Part shown: piece by piece, positions 32,565 through 41,360 of the stretch | Layout of the letters: every line of letters begins with the position of its first letter | Position numbering within the stretch: position 1 is the first letter of the stretch | NCBI GenBank assembly: GCA_964475165.1 | Contig: CAYYVN010000002.1 | Location: 62,001-126,000, forward strand | Reading direction: 5' to 3' | DNA length: 64,000 bases | Source of the DNA: CAYUHK01 sp964475165 | Lineage (GTDB): Bacteria > Verrucomicrobiota > Kiritimatiellia > JAAZAB01 | The notes under the pieces: generated by a model | The model's input: only the letters and a program-made list of their open reading frames with translations | Told to the model about the DNA's origin: nothing | Database searches by the model: none | Made by a program: the position numbers and the translations under genes

Positions 32565-34308
32565 ATGGCACCGCTTGCCTCAACACCTGCTGAGCTACCG
32601 CCGACTGATCGACTATGCCCGACCTTATTGGGGGCGGCTCTTACTGGGAAGTCTGTGCGGTATTTTATTTGCAGGATCCACCACCGGCCTCTTGGTCACG
32701 GCGCGGAAAGTGATCGAATATGTTTTTCAATATGCGGCCTTTTACCAAGTCATCATGGTGGCCATTCTGTTGCCGCTGCTGGCGGCTGGCCGCGGCCTGG
32801 GCCAGTTTTTGAGCGATTATCTCATCGAATGGGTCGGCAACCGCGTCGTCTTGGATATGCGCCTGCAGGTCTTCGCGCATCTGCAGGATTTATCGGCGGG
32901 CTTTTTCTCGAAAAGCAAGACAGGCGAATTGATCTCGCGAGCCATCAACGACACCATGATGATCGAACGTGCTGTTTCCGTGGTGATCGGTGATTTGGTT
33001 AAGCAGCCCTTCGTGCTCTTGGGTGCTGTGGGTATTTTGCTTTGGCTGGATTGGAAGCTGGCCCTGGCCAGCTTGGTGCTCTTTCCCATTTGCATCATAC
33101 CTTTTGCCTTGTTTGGCCGCCGCGTGCGGCGCTATGCCCGCAATGTCCAGGAGCGCCTGGCCTCGCTGGTATCCATCATGCAGGAAACCCTGGTGGGCAT
33201 TCGGATCGTCAAAGCTTTTGGCATGGAGCGTTATGAGTTGCAGCGTTTCGAAGCTCAGTGCCGCCTCTTTTTCGGGCGCTTGATGCAGGTCGTGCGCGAT
33301 AAAGCCAGCATTGAGCCGCTGATCGTATTGATTTCTTTTGTGGGTCTGGCGCTGGTGCTGGTTTATGCCCGCTGGAGTCAAATGCCGGTACAGGATTTCC
33401 TTACTTTTGCCTTTGCGATGATGATGCTCTATGAACCGGTCAAGAAATTAAGCAAGATCCATGTGGTGATTCAACAGACTTCCGCCTCGGCCGATCGCAT
33501 TTTCGAACTGTTGGATGCGCCCGTGCTCATAGCGGATCGTGCCGCTGCCGTCGCCTTTGCGGGGCCGGTGGAAAGCGTCCGCTTTGAGAAAGTGCGTTTT
33601 GCCTATGAGGCTCAAGATGTGTTGCATGATATTGACTTCAATGTGCCCCGCGGTCAGCGGGTGGCGATTGTGGGCAGTTCCGGGGCCGGCAAAACAACGC
33701 TGGTTAATCTATTGCTGCGTTTTTACGATGTCACCGCTGGGCGCATCCTGCTCAATGGAGAGGATATCCGCAACTTCACCTTGGCTTCTTTGCGTCAGCA
33801 AATCGGCATGGTGACGCAAGATACTTTTCTCTTCAACGATACGGTCTCGGCCAATATCGCCTATGGTCAAGCGGCAGCTTCGCGCGCGGCCATTGAACAG
33901 GCGGCCCAGCGTGCTCACGCCCATGAGTTCATCATCCAGATGCCGGCCGGCTATGACACCATCATTGGCGAGCGCGGCATCCGCCTTTCGGGTGGGCAGT
34001 GTCAGCGTCTGGCTATTGCGCGCGCCATTTTACGTAATCCGCCGATCCTAATTTTGGATGAAGCCACCAGCGCGCTGGATACGGAGTCGGAGCGGCAGGT
34101 GCAAGCGGCGTTGAATGAGCTCATGCGTGGGCGCACGGTTTTCGCCATTGCGCATCGGCTTTCCACGATCATGCATTGCGAGACTATCCTGGTGCTGGAA
34201 CGCGGACGTATCGTGGAAGCGGGCACCCATGCGGCTCTCTTGGAGCGTAACGGCCTTTATCGCCGCCTGTATGATTTGCAGTTCAGCGACGCCCCTGATA
34301 AGCACTGA
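32557..34308 (+). CDS. MsbA-like ABC exporter (fused membrane and ATPase domains)
   Basis: A 583-residue half-transporter that should dimerise in the inner membrane. Six membrane segments occupy about 1-320, with the coupling-helix region DMRLQVFAHLQDLSAGFFSKSKTGELISR. The ATPase domain carries VGSSGAGKTTLVNLL (Walker A), RLSGGQCQRLAIARAIL (signature), ILILDEATSALD (Walker B) and AIAHRLSTI with the switch His. The best match is the lipid A flippase MsbA, but drug or peptide exporters share this plan. I start at ATG 32557, which has GAAGG 9 nt upstream. Its 3' end overlaps the converging transglycosylase gene by 26 bp. Confidence 0.88.
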   Translation: MNKWHRLPQHLLSYRRLIDYARPYWGRLLLGSLCGILFAGSTTGLLVTARKVIEYVFQYAAFYQVIMVAILLPLLAAGRGLGQFLSDYLIEWVGNRVVLDMRLQVFAHLQDLSAGFFSKSKTGELISRAINDTMMIERAVSVVIGDLVKQPFVLLGAVGILLWLDWKLALASLVLFPICIIPFALFGRRVRRYARNVQERLASLVSIMQETLVGIRIVKAFGMERYELQRFEAQCRLFFGRLMQVVRDKASIEPLIVLISFVGLALVLVYARWSQMPVQDFLTFAFAMMMLYEPVKKLSKIHVVIQQTSASADRIFELLDAPVLIADRAAAVAFAGPVESVRFEKVRFAYEAQDVLHDIDFNVPRGQRVAIVGSSGAGKTTLVNLLLRFYDVTAGRILLNGEDIRNFTLASLRQQIGMVTQDTFLFNDTVSANIAYGQAAASRAAIEQAAQRAHAHEFIIQMPAGYDTIIGERGIRLSGGQCQRLAIARAILRNPPILILDEATSALDTESERQVQAALNELMRGRTVFAIAHRLSTIMHCETILVLERGRIVEAGTHAALLERNGLYRRLYDLQFSDAPDKH

Positions 34309-34840
34309 GCACATCTTTGATGTAGCGGCGGGTGCCGGGGTAGGTTATATCGTTCCAAAACTTGTTGGCATCGCCTTGATCCATTGCCGCCCAACGCAGG
34401 GCATTGGAATAGCCGGCATTGTATTCGGCTAGGGCGTAAGGCAGTGGGTTGGGCTTAGCGGACCAGCGTTGGAGTGCGCGGCTCAGATACCAGGTGCCAG
34501 CCTGGATATTGTTGTGCGGCTGGAACAACTCTTGCGCCGTCAAGCTCGGCCGGCCTTGGGCGGTTGCCCATTCGTCGGCGGCGATGCGGGTGACTTGCAT
34601 CAGTCCAATTTCGCCCTGGCCCCCCAGGCACCGGGATTTGAAACGGCTTTCCTTCCAGATCACGGAACGGATCAGGCGGGCTTCCACCCCATAAAGACGG
34701 CTGGCTTCGGCGATGGCCCGGTCGTAAGCGTGCAGGTGCCCATAAAACCAGGCCCAGATCAGGAGGATACCCGTGAGGATGATGATCATCATCCAGCGCC
34801 AGAGCTGCCCTGCGGATAAGCTTGTACGACGCCAGCGCAT
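34283..34840 (-). CDS. Membrane-anchored lytic transglycosylase (SLT domain)
   Basis: A 185-residue Slt/MltC-type enzyme that cleaves the glycan strands of peptidoglycan to 1,6-anhydro ends. An N-terminal TM anchor (about 15-34) places it on the periplasmic side. The catalytic Glu64 is in IWKESRFKS, followed by GEIGLMQV, NNIQAGTWYL and AEYNAGYSNALRW, the four usual motifs. It is convergent with, and overlaps, the MsbA-like gene. Confidence 0.9.
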   Translation of the reverse strand: MRWRRTSLSAGQLWRWMMIIILTGILLIWAWFYGHLHAYDRAIAEASRLYGVEARLIRSVIWKESRFKSRCLGGQGEIGLMQVTRIAADEWATAQGRPSLTAQELFQPHNNIQAGTWYLSRALQRWSAKPNPLPYALAEYNAGYSNALRWAAMDQGDANKFWNDITYPGTRRYIKDVLSAYQGRR

Positions 34841-34847
34841 GCTTTAA

Positions 34848-34876
34848 AGTCTGTATTAAGTAGGTTCATCTGTCAA
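34848..34876 (-). promoter_or_regulatory. Possible promoter of the transglycosylase gene
   Basis: A perfect TTGACA (34876-34871, minus strand) lies 17 bp before CAGACT (34853-34848), which matches the -10 at only 3 of 6 positions. The start codon lies just 8 bp beyond, so the transcript would be nearly leaderless. Confidence 0.3.
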
Positions 34877-34943
34877 CTGGAAAGCCGGGCGGGAGCCTGG
34901 GCCGCTTAGCCTATCCGGCCTGCAGGCCATCTTTCGCCGTCGG

Positions 34944-35351
34944 ATGAATGTTATGACTCGCCGAAGCCGCTATGATAAATCGCGCTGGCAACAGGAACGC
35001 GAACGTTTCCATTTGTCTCAGCAGCATCCTCTGCCGCCGGAGCCTGCGGGAGATATCCGGCAAGCTGTCCTGGATATTTTCACGCATATGCAGACGGAGG
35101 AGCGCAGTGCCTGGCGTCAACTGGAGCGCGAGTGGGCAAAATTAGTAGGGCCCGAAATAGCCAAGCATGCGCGCCCGGTGCGCTTGGAACAAAATGTACT
35201 CGTGGTAGGAGTGGATAGTTCCGTCTGGATGAATGAACTGATCCGCTATCAACAGAGCACCCTGCTGGTTCGCTGTCAGCAATGTCTGGGCCAGGAGCGG
35301 ATTAAAGCCATTCGTTTCCAACCCGATGCCCGGCCGGCGCAGCCGCATTAA
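34944..35351 (+). CDS. DUF721 (DciA-like) protein
   Basis: 135 residues with the DUF721 core: WRQLEREWAKLVGPEIAKHARPVRLEQNVLVVGVDSSVWMNELIRY. In many bacteria lacking DnaC this family (DciA) loads or helps the replicative helicase DnaB, so a role in replication is plausible. The fold is a KH-like domain. A charged N-terminal extension of about 40 residues (Arg/Gln-rich) is present. Two ATGs (34944, 34953) are possible, neither with a strong SD. Confidence 0.78.
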   Translation: MNVMTRRSRYDKSRWQQERERFHLSQQHPLPPEPAGDIRQAVLDIFTHMQTEERSAWRQLEREWAKLVGPEIAKHARPVRLEQNVLVVGVDSSVWMNELIRYQQSTLLVRCQQCLGQERIKAIRFQPDARPAQPH

Positions 35352-35432
35352 AGCTTGCGCCGGGCGGGGCTGGTGCCCACTGGCCCGTTGACAGGTCGGC
35401 GCCGATATGTTCTCATAAGCGCGTGATGACCC

Positions 35433-35858
35433 ATGTATGAAATCAGCGTCCAATCTCATTTTTCCAGCGCACATCGCCTCAGGGGCTATAAGGGTGCCTG
35501 CCAGCAAGTTCACGGCCATAACTGGAAAGTTAAGGTTTTTTTGCGCGGCTCGCACACTGATTCCCTGGGCATGCTGATTGATTTTCGGAAGATCAAAACG
35601 AGCGTGCGTGGCGTCTTGCGAGAATTGGATCATCAGGATTTGAATTGTCTGCCAGCCTTTGCGCGGATCAATCCCACGGCGGAGAACCTGGCCCGGTATA
35701 TTTACGATGCTTTATCCAAGCGCTTGCGTCGGCAAGCATGCTGCGTCCATCGCGTCTGGGTCAGCGAATCGCCGGGCACATCGGCCTGTTATTGGGAGGA
35801 GGACGCGGCTGATCAAGGTGCTCAGCGGCGCCAGCGGCCTGGTGCCAGGCAGCCCTAG
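35433..35858 (+). CDS. queD: 6-carboxy-tetrahydropterin synthase
   Basis: Second step of the 7-deazaguanine (preQ0/queuosine) pathway, converting dihydroneopterin triphosphate to 6-carboxytetrahydropterin. Zinc ligands are His14 (SSAHRL), His27 and His29 (VHGHNW), and the catalytic Cys is Cys23 (GACQQ). LDHQDLN carries the catalytic Asp-His, and SESPGTSACYWE holds the substrate-binding Glu. About 18 extra Gln/Arg-rich residues at the C terminus look unconserved. It is followed by queE and queC on the same strand. Confidence 0.93.
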   Translation: MYEISVQSHFSSAHRLRGYKGACQQVHGHNWKVKVFLRGSHTDSLGMLIDFRKIKTSVRGVLRELDHQDLNCLPAFARINPTAENLARYIYDALSKRLRRQACCVHRVWVSESPGTSACYWEEDAADQGAQRRQRPGARQP

Positions 35859-35924
35859 TTGGCCGGGAACTTAGCGGCGCCGGTCCCCGCTGGTCAGGAG
35901 CGTTGCGCTCGAGTGGTTGAAGCT

Positions 35925-36581
35925 ATGCAGGTTAAGATTTGCGAAACTTTCATCTCTATTCAGGGGGAATCTTCCCAGGCCGGGCGCCCCTGTTTTTTCA
36001 TTCGTTTGGCTGGCTGCAATCTGCATTGCACTTATTGTGATACGGCTTATGCCGCGCGCACCGCCGGCCGGCCCCGATCGGTGAGCAGCCTACTGCAGGC
36101 TTTTCAGAAAACAAAATTGAATCTGGTCGCGGTGACCGGCGGCGAGCCGCTCATTCAGCTGGGCGTCATCGCCTTGCTGGAGCGCCTTCAAAAACATGGC
36201 ACGGTCTTGGTGGAAACCAATGGCAGCCAGGATATCTCCCGCTTGCCCTCCGAGGTGATAGCCATTCTGGATATCAAGTGCCCTTCGAGTGGTGAAAGCC
36301 AGGCCATGGATTGGAAAAACCTGCGGCGCCTCCGCCGACAGGATGAAATCAAATTTGTGATCAGCGATCGTCACGATTATCTCTGGGCGCGGCGGCTGAT
36401 CAAGGCGCAGCGCTTGGTGCAGCGCTGCGCCATGGTTTTGATGAGCCCCACCAGCGGGGTGCCGGGACAGCCACTGCCGCCAGCCACATTGGCAGACTGG
36501 ATTCTGAAGGACCGCCTGCCGGTGCGCTTGAACCTTCAATTGCATCGCTATCTGTGGCCTGCCGCCACTCGCGGAGTATGA
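35925..36581 (+). CDS. queE: 7-carboxy-7-deazaguanine synthase (radical SAM)
   Basis: Radical-SAM ring contraction of 6-carboxytetrahydropterin to 7-carboxy-7-deazaguanine. The cluster-binding motif is Cys31, Cys35, Cys38 in GCNLHCTYCDT (CxxxCxxC), preceded by SIQGESSQAGRPCFFIRLAG. VAVTGGEPLIQ and LVETNGSQ follow. I start at ATG 35925 (MQVKICETFISIQGE), which matches the family N terminus; the longer open frame adds 22 unconserved residues. It is 4 bp ahead of queC. Confidence 0.93.
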   Translation: MQVKICETFISIQGESSQAGRPCFFIRLAGCNLHCTYCDTAYAARTAGRPRSVSSLLQAFQKTKLNLVAVTGGEPLIQLGVIALLERLQKHGTVLVETNGSQDISRLPSEVIAILDIKCPSSGESQAMDWKNLRRLRRQDEIKFVISDRHDYLWARRLIKAQRLVQRCAMVLMSPTSGVPGQPLPPATLADWILKDRLPVRLNLQLHRYLWPAATRGV

Positions 36582-36585
36582 TTTT

Positions 36586-37302
36586 ATGAAGCCAGCTGTC
36601 ATTTTACTGAGCGGTGGATTGGATTCCAGCACGCTCTTGCATTATATCAGCAAAAAACTGGGCTATACCGTGCTGGAAGCGCTCACCTTTCAGTACGGCC
36701 AGAAGCATGCCCGCGAGCTGCAATGCGCGGCCTGGCAGGCGCAGCACCTGCAGGTGCGACGACATCAGCTGATGGACTTGCAGGCCTTAGGGATCCTTTC
36801 CGCTGAGGCATCCTCTTTGACGGCCAGCACCATATCCGTGCCGGATCTAGCGGATTTATCTGCTGAGCAACGCGAGCAGCCCTCCACCTATGTGCCGCAG
36901 CGTAACCTGGTGCTCCTGGCTTTGGCGGCGGCTTACGCGGAATCTCTGGGCAGCGCCGTTGTTTTTTTTGGGGCGCATCTCCAGGATCAACATGGTTATT
37001 GGGATTGTACGCCTGCTTTCCTGGAGCGTCTCAATGCTGTCTTAGCCTTGAATCGCCGCTTGGCGGTGTGTTTACAGGCGCCTTTTATCCATATGAGCAA
37101 GGGCGAGATTGTCGCCCAGGGCCGCGTATTGGGCGTGGATTACGCTCAGACCTGGAGCTGTTATCGTGGAGGGGCCAGGGCTTGCGGCACTTGCCCGGCC
37201 TGCGTGGCGCGGCGCCAGGCCTTTGAGCAGAATAATATGCTCGACCCTCTCGATTATGATAAGCCCGCCGGCGCCCTTGGCCGCCGCGCGGATGGAGCGT
37301 AA
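36586..37302 (+). CDS. queC: 7-cyano-7-deazaguanine synthase
   Basis: ATP-dependent formation of preQ0 from 7-carboxy-7-deazaguanine. The PP-loop LLSGGLDSST is at residues ~7-16, and STYVPQRNLVLLALAAAYAE is characteristic. The zinc site is formed by the cysteines in WSCYRGGARACGTCPACVARR. The C terminus ends in a short Ala/Gly/Arg-rich tail. With queD and queE it completes the route to preQ0. queF, tgt, queA and the dpd genes are not in the window, so the final product (tRNA queuosine or another 7-deazaguanine) cannot be told. Confidence 0.94.
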   Translation: MKPAVILLSGGLDSSTLLHYISKKLGYTVLEALTFQYGQKHARELQCAAWQAQHLQVRRHQLMDLQALGILSAEASSLTASTISVPDLADLSAEQREQPSTYVPQRNLVLLALAAAYAESLGSAVVFFGAHLQDQHGYWDCTPAFLERLNAVLALNRRLAVCLQAPFIHMSKGEIVAQGRVLGVDYAQTWSCYRGGARACGTCPACVARRQAFEQNNMLDPLDYDKPAGALGRRADGA

Positions 37303-37367
37303 ACAGCACGCGCAATTTGGTTAAGCTAGACAACAGCACAAGACACAGCCAGTCAGGGAGGAGCAGC

Positions 37368-38330
37368 ATGGTCAAATATTGGGAATATTCATCGCCGCTG
37401 AAACGCTATGCGGGCAATCCGATTTTGCGCGGCAAAGATTTGCCTTATCCGGCCAATAGCGTCTTCAATGCCGCCGTGACGCGCTATGCCGGACGTTATG
37501 TGGTGGTTTTTCGGACGGAGATGTATCACGGCCGCAGTTGCCTGGGCCAGGCTTGGAGCAAGGATGGTATCCACTGGGAGCCGGAGCCGCAGCCGATCCT
37601 CTGGCCAGCGGACAGGGAGCCTTGGGCCAGCCGCGAGTGCATGGGCATCTGGGATCCACGGCTGACCCAGATCGACGATACCTACTATCTCTGCTATGTG
37701 GCGGAAGGCGAACTGGGCAGTGCGGTGGCCATTGCTAGCACGCAGGATTTCAAGGGCTTCGAGCGCCTCAGCTATCCCTTTTATCCCGTCAATCGCAATG
37801 CTTGCCTGCTGCCGGAAAAATGGCACGGAGAATTCTTTATGTATCACCGGCCATCCGGGATGGGGCGCGATGGCATCTGGAGCGCCACCAGCCCGGACTT
37901 GGAGCTTTGGCATAACCATCGGCTCTGTCTTTTGCCACGCAGCTATACTTGGGATGATGTTAAGGCTGGTACGGGCGCCGTGCCCATCAAGACCGCCGCG
38001 GGCTGGTTGATGATCTATCACGGCGTGCGCCAACAGGCCGCCGGGCCCATCTATCGTATCGGCGCGGCGCTCTTTGATCTGGATGATCCCGCGCGCCTGA
38101 TCGGCCGGAGTCGGCAGTGGCTTTTGCAGCCTGAGGAGCCTTATGAGTTCCAGGGCAATGTGGGCAATGTGGTTTTTCCTTGCGCAGCGCTCCTGGCCGC
38201 GGATGGCCAGGTAAAAATCTATTACGGGGCAGCCGATCAAAGCCTGTGCCTGGCCACCTGTTCCTTGGATGAACTGCTGGCCACGGTGCGTCCCGTTGGT
38301 GAGGATGACCCGGAGCTGCGTGGCATGTGA
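37368..38330 (+). CDS. GH130-family glycoside phosphorylase/hydrolase
   Basis: A 320-residue five-bladed beta-propeller of the GH130 type, whose members phosphorolyse or hydrolyse beta-mannosides. The strand repeats are evident (RYAGRYVVVFRTE, IDDTYYLCYVA, HGEFFMYHRPS, GWLMIYHGV, GQVKIYYGAAD). Asp96 in GIWDPRLTQ corresponds to the conserved catalytic Asp of the DPR motif, and GAGKxx/GTGAVPIK is at ~205. No signal peptide is seen, so it is probably cytoplasmic. I start at ATG 37368, which has GGGAGGAG upstream. No sugar genes adjoin, so the substrate is open. Confidence 0.85.
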   Translation: MVKYWEYSSPLKRYAGNPILRGKDLPYPANSVFNAAVTRYAGRYVVVFRTEMYHGRSCLGQAWSKDGIHWEPEPQPILWPADREPWASRECMGIWDPRLTQIDDTYYLCYVAEGELGSAVAIASTQDFKGFERLSYPFYPVNRNACLLPEKWHGEFFMYHRPSGMGRDGIWSATSPDLELWHNHRLCLLPRSYTWDDVKAGTGAVPIKTAAGWLMIYHGVRQQAAGPIYRIGAALFDLDDPARLIGRSRQWLLQPEEPYEFQGNVGNVVFPCAALLAADGQVKIYYGAADQSLCLATCSLDELLATVRPVGEDDPELRGM

Positions 38331-38342
38331 GTGGCGCCCCGC

Positions 38343-39905
38343 TCAGGCCTTAAAGCTTTCCATAATCCAACGCGAGAGTTCTTGTTCCGGCGCGTCGATC
38401 ACGGCGCGGGTAATGAGGAAGGTCGTACGTTGGGTGGCGTTGGCCACCAGCTTCAGGCCATGCTGAAAATCCCTGAACTTAGCTTCACAGAGCGCGCGCA
38501 TCGTTTTATCCTGAGCGATGCTCTGCTCCACCAAGGCTGCCATGGCATCCTCGCTAAAGGATAGCTCCAGGCCGTGAGCTGCCCGAAAACGGTGCGCGAA
38601 ATGATCAATTTCATCCTTCAAAGTGTTGCGTTGCAAGAGTTGGTTGCGGAGCAGCAGTTCCTTGAGCGTCGCGCTGGGCGCGTGGATCGTCTCGGTATTG
38701 ACCTCGAAGGATTTAATGGCTGTTGAAGGCAGCTCAAACTTGTAATCGCGAAAGACGCGTTCCAATACGGTCATCAATCCGCGTGCGCCGGTTTGTTCGG
38801 CATGCGCGCGCGTCGCAATTGCCCGCAGAGCTTCGGGGGTGATGGTGAACTCGATGCCATAACCGGCTAAGTCACGCCGATATTGGGCCAGGATGTTATC
38901 TTCTGAAAGCGTCAGAATTTTTTCCAGGTCGGCGGCGGTCAGGGCGTCGCAAGTGACGCGCACTGGCAGGCGGCCGATGAACTCGGGTTCAAAGCCGTTG
39001 GCGATGAAATCGCGCGTGTGCGCTCGGCGCAAAAAGTCAGCGGCCGCCAGGGTTTCGGTCTCAGCTGCGCCAAAGCCAATGGCCGCTGTTTGGAGCCGCC
39101 GCTGCACTTGCTCGGAGAGTTTATCGAAGACGCCGCTGACAATGAAAAGAATATGGCGCGTGTTGATCGTGCGGCGCGGGGTCTGGCCGGTGCGCTGCAT
39201 CTGCAGCATGGCTTCCATCTGGCCCAGGAGATCGGTCTGGCTTTGCAGGGTCACCTCGGTTTCCTCCATGAGTTTGAGGAGATTAACTTGCACGCCGCGC
39301 CCGGAAACATCGCGCCCGGCCTGGCTGGTGGCGGCGATTTTATCGATTTCATCAATGTAGATTATGCCGTATTGCGCCAAATCCACATTGCCGTCAGCGG
39401 CCTTGACCAGATCGCGCACCAAATCTTCGACATCATGCCCGATGTAGCCAGTCTCAGAAAATTTAGTGGCGTCGGCCTTAACGAAGGGCACTCCAATCAA
39501 GCGGGCGATACAGCGCATCAGGAAGGTTTTTCCCACGCCGGTAGGGCCCAGCAGCAGGATATTCTGTTTGGCGTATTCCTTTTCGCGCCAGGCGGGATTT
39601 TCGAGGCACTGGCGCACATGGTTATAATGATCGCCGATGGCCACGGCGAGCACCTTTTTGGCCTCGGCCTGTTGAATGACAAAGCGATCCAGATAATCAC
39701 GAATCTCACGGGGTTTGAGGTTGAAGGCTTGGATACGTTTTATTTTCTCGGCGCTGGCGTCGGGCTGCTCAGCTTGGGCGGTGCGGTCGCCGCCGGCGGG
39801 CGCCGGAGCGTGGTTGCCGAGGGGCATCATGGGGGCCTGGCGCAGCATGTCCTGGAACTGCTTCTGCCATTCTTCCATGGGATTTTGGGGTTTATCCTCG
39901 CTCAT
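38343..39905 (-). CDS. ClpX-like AAA+ unfoldase with duplicated C-terminal lid
   Basis: 520 residues against ~420 for ClpX. The AAA+ core has Walker A GPTGVGKTF (120-128), Walker B IIYIDEID (181-188), pore loop GYIG (153-156), arginine finger in GRLPV (311-315) and sensor 2 GARGL (373-377). IGF at 276-278 matches the ClpX loop that docks on ClpP, so ClpP partnership is plausible. The N-terminal zinc-binding domain is absent, replaced by ~60 Pro/Ala/Gln-rich residues. Residues 442-488 resemble 347-392 (GLELSFSEDAMAAL against GIEFTITPEALRAI), suggesting a second lid domain without a sensor-2 Arg motif. Confidence 0.85.
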   Translation of the reverse strand: MSEDKPQNPMEEWQKQFQDMLRQAPMMPLGNHAPAPAGGDRTAQAEQPDASAEKIKRIQAFNLKPREIRDYLDRFVIQQAEAKKVLAVAIGDHYNHVRQCLENPAWREKEYAKQNILLLGPTGVGKTFLMRCIARLIGVPFVKADATKFSETGYIGHDVEDLVRDLVKAADGNVDLAQYGIIYIDEIDKIAATSQAGRDVSGRGVQVNLLKLMEETEVTLQSQTDLLGQMEAMLQMQRTGQTPRRTINTRHILFIVSGVFDKLSEQVQRRLQTAAIGFGAAETETLAAADFLRRAHTRDFIANGFEPEFIGRLPVRVTCDALTAADLEKILTLSEDNILAQYRRDLAGYGIEFTITPEALRAIATRAHAEQTGARGLMTVLERVFRDYKFELPSTAIKSFEVNTETIHAPSATLKELLLRNQLLQRNTLKDEIDHFAHRFRAAHGLELSFSEDAMAALVEQSIAQDKTMRALCEAKFRDFQHGLKLVANATQRTTFLITRAVIDAPEQELSRWIMESFKA

Positions 39906-39953
39906 CTAGTCCGTGCTTTACCTTTCAGTAACAAGCTGTTCAGGTGGATGGAC

Positions 39954-39982
39954 ACTATAAGCCAAAGGTCGTCGCCCGGCAA
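39954..39982 (-). promoter_or_regulatory. Predicted promoter of the ClpX-like gene
   Basis: On the minus strand TTGCCG (39982-39977), 17 bp, TATAGT (39959-39954). The -10 matches at 5 of 6 positions and the spacer is ideal. The start of transcription would be near 39947, about 42 nt before the ATG. Confidence 0.5.
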
Positions 39983-40058
39983 GAGCTGATGCGTCTATTT
40001 GCTTGCCGCGCCGCGCCGACTATGTTATGAAAAAACTGCACCTTTTCAAGGAAAGACA

Positions 40059-41360
40059 GTGATTCTCTTAATTCTATGCGTGGCCTTGGTGATGGGAGTC
40101 TCGTTTCTGTGCTCCTTGACGGAAGCTTGCTTGTTTAGTCTTTCCGAGGCTGATCTGGCTCGTCTATCCGAACGGAAACCTTATCTGGCGGAAGTGATGC
40201 GTCAGCTCAAGGAGAATATCCAGAAGCCGACGGCTGCCATTCTGATCATCAATAATCTGGCCAATATTGTCGGCGCGGCCTTATCAGGCGCCGTTTTTGC
40301 CAGTCTTTTCGGCAGCCAGTGGGTGGGCTTGTTTTCTTTTATCCTGGCCTTGGCGATCATTCAGTGGGCGGAATATCTTCCGAAAACTCTGGGCGTTTTA
40401 TATAAGCAACCGTTGGCAGCGGTGATTGCCCTGCCGCTGGCTTACGTGACCCGTGTTCTCAAGCCGCTGATCTTTGTGCTGGAATGGATCAATAGTCCTT
40501 TTCGAGGAGGTCATCGGCGTCGGGTGTCGACTGATACCCTAGGCGAAATCATCATGCTGACCCGCTTCGCCTCAATCAATAAGCTGATCTCGCGTGAACA
40601 GGTGGATATCGTGGCGCGCAGCATCCGGCTTTCGCAGTGTAAAGTGCAGGATATCATGGTAGCGCGTAATGAAATCAAGCACCTCTCCAACAGCATGTCC
40701 ATGGCCGAGGCTCTGGTGGCCGCGCATGTTCATCATCATACCCGCTATCCCTTGATCGAAGGCACGGATCTTAACCGCACCCTGGGCTTTGTGAACTTCA
40801 AGGATATCGTCAGCGCCCTGCAGCTCAATCCCCTGGATCCTTCTCTCAAAAGCATCGCGCGGCCCTTGCTTGAAATCAAGGCCTCGCAATCGGTGACCTC
40901 GCTGTTGAAGGAATTAACGCGTGGCTATCAGCATATGGCGGTGGTCAAAGATGATGGCGGGCAGACGGTGGGCTTGGTGACCTTGGAAGATGTGATCGAG
41001 GAGATCGTCGGCGAGCTTGAGGATGAGTATGATAGCATTCCGGCCTATGTGTATCGTATCGCCGCCGACCGTTTTTTGGTCGGTGGCGGGATCAGCCTGG
41101 CCGGATTACAGGAGAAAACTGGCTTTCAGTTGCCGCTTAACTCCAGCAGCCTTAATGAATGGCTGGGGAGCTTAAGCGGCGCTAGCCCGAGCAACGAAAT
41201 GCGCATACCCTATCAGGATCTGCTCTTCACCATCCGTCGCATGCGCCGCTCAAAAATCCATGAAGTTATCTTGGAAAAAAATACCGCTCAGCCGGCGCTG
41301 AATCAGCGCTCCGCGCCAGCCGGCCAGCGGGCCGCTGAGGAGGTAGCGTCGGAAAGATGA
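40059..41360 (+). CDS. CorC/HlyC-family membrane protein (DUF21-CBS-CorC_HlyC)
   Basis: 433 residues. A DUF21/CNNM membrane domain (about 1-165, with LTEACLFSLSEADLARL and AAILIINNLANIVG) precedes a CBS-pair with VQDIMVARNEI and MAVVKDDGGQTVGLVTLEDVIEEIVGELEDEYD. A C-terminal CorC_HlyC domain follows (FLVGGGISLAGL). Relatives affect Mg2+ or Co2+ transport; hemolysin naming is historical. I choose GTG 40059, because AAGGAAAG lies just upstream and the protein then begins directly with a membrane helix. The stop overlaps the next start as ATGA. Confidence 0.85.
   Translation: MILLILCVALVMGVSFLCSLTEACLFSLSEADLARLSERKPYLAEVMRQLKENIQKPTAAILIINNLANIVGAALSGAVFASLFGSQWVGLFSFILALAIIQWAEYLPKTLGVLYKQPLAAVIALPLAYVTRVLKPLIFVLEWINSPFRGGHRRRVSTDTLGEIIMLTRFASINKLISREQVDIVARSIRLSQCKVQDIMVARNEIKHLSNSMSMAEALVAAHVHHHTRYPLIEGTDLNRTLGFVNFKDIVSALQLNPLDPSLKSIARPLLEIKASQSVTSLLKELTRGYQHMAVVKDDGGQTVGLVTLEDVIEEIVGELEDEYDSIPAYVYRIAADRFLVGGGISLAGLQEKTGFQLPLNSSSLNEWLGSLSGASPSNEMRIPYQDLLFTIRRMRRSKIHEVILEKNTAQPALNQRSAPAGQRAAEEVASER

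Noticed and set aside
36586..38330. 7-deazaguanine DNA modification/defence cluster around queC
   Set aside because: No dpdA-like transglycosylase, helicase or nuclease genes are nearby; the neighbours are a GH130 enzyme and a ClpX-like ATPase, so only preQ0 synthesis is supported.
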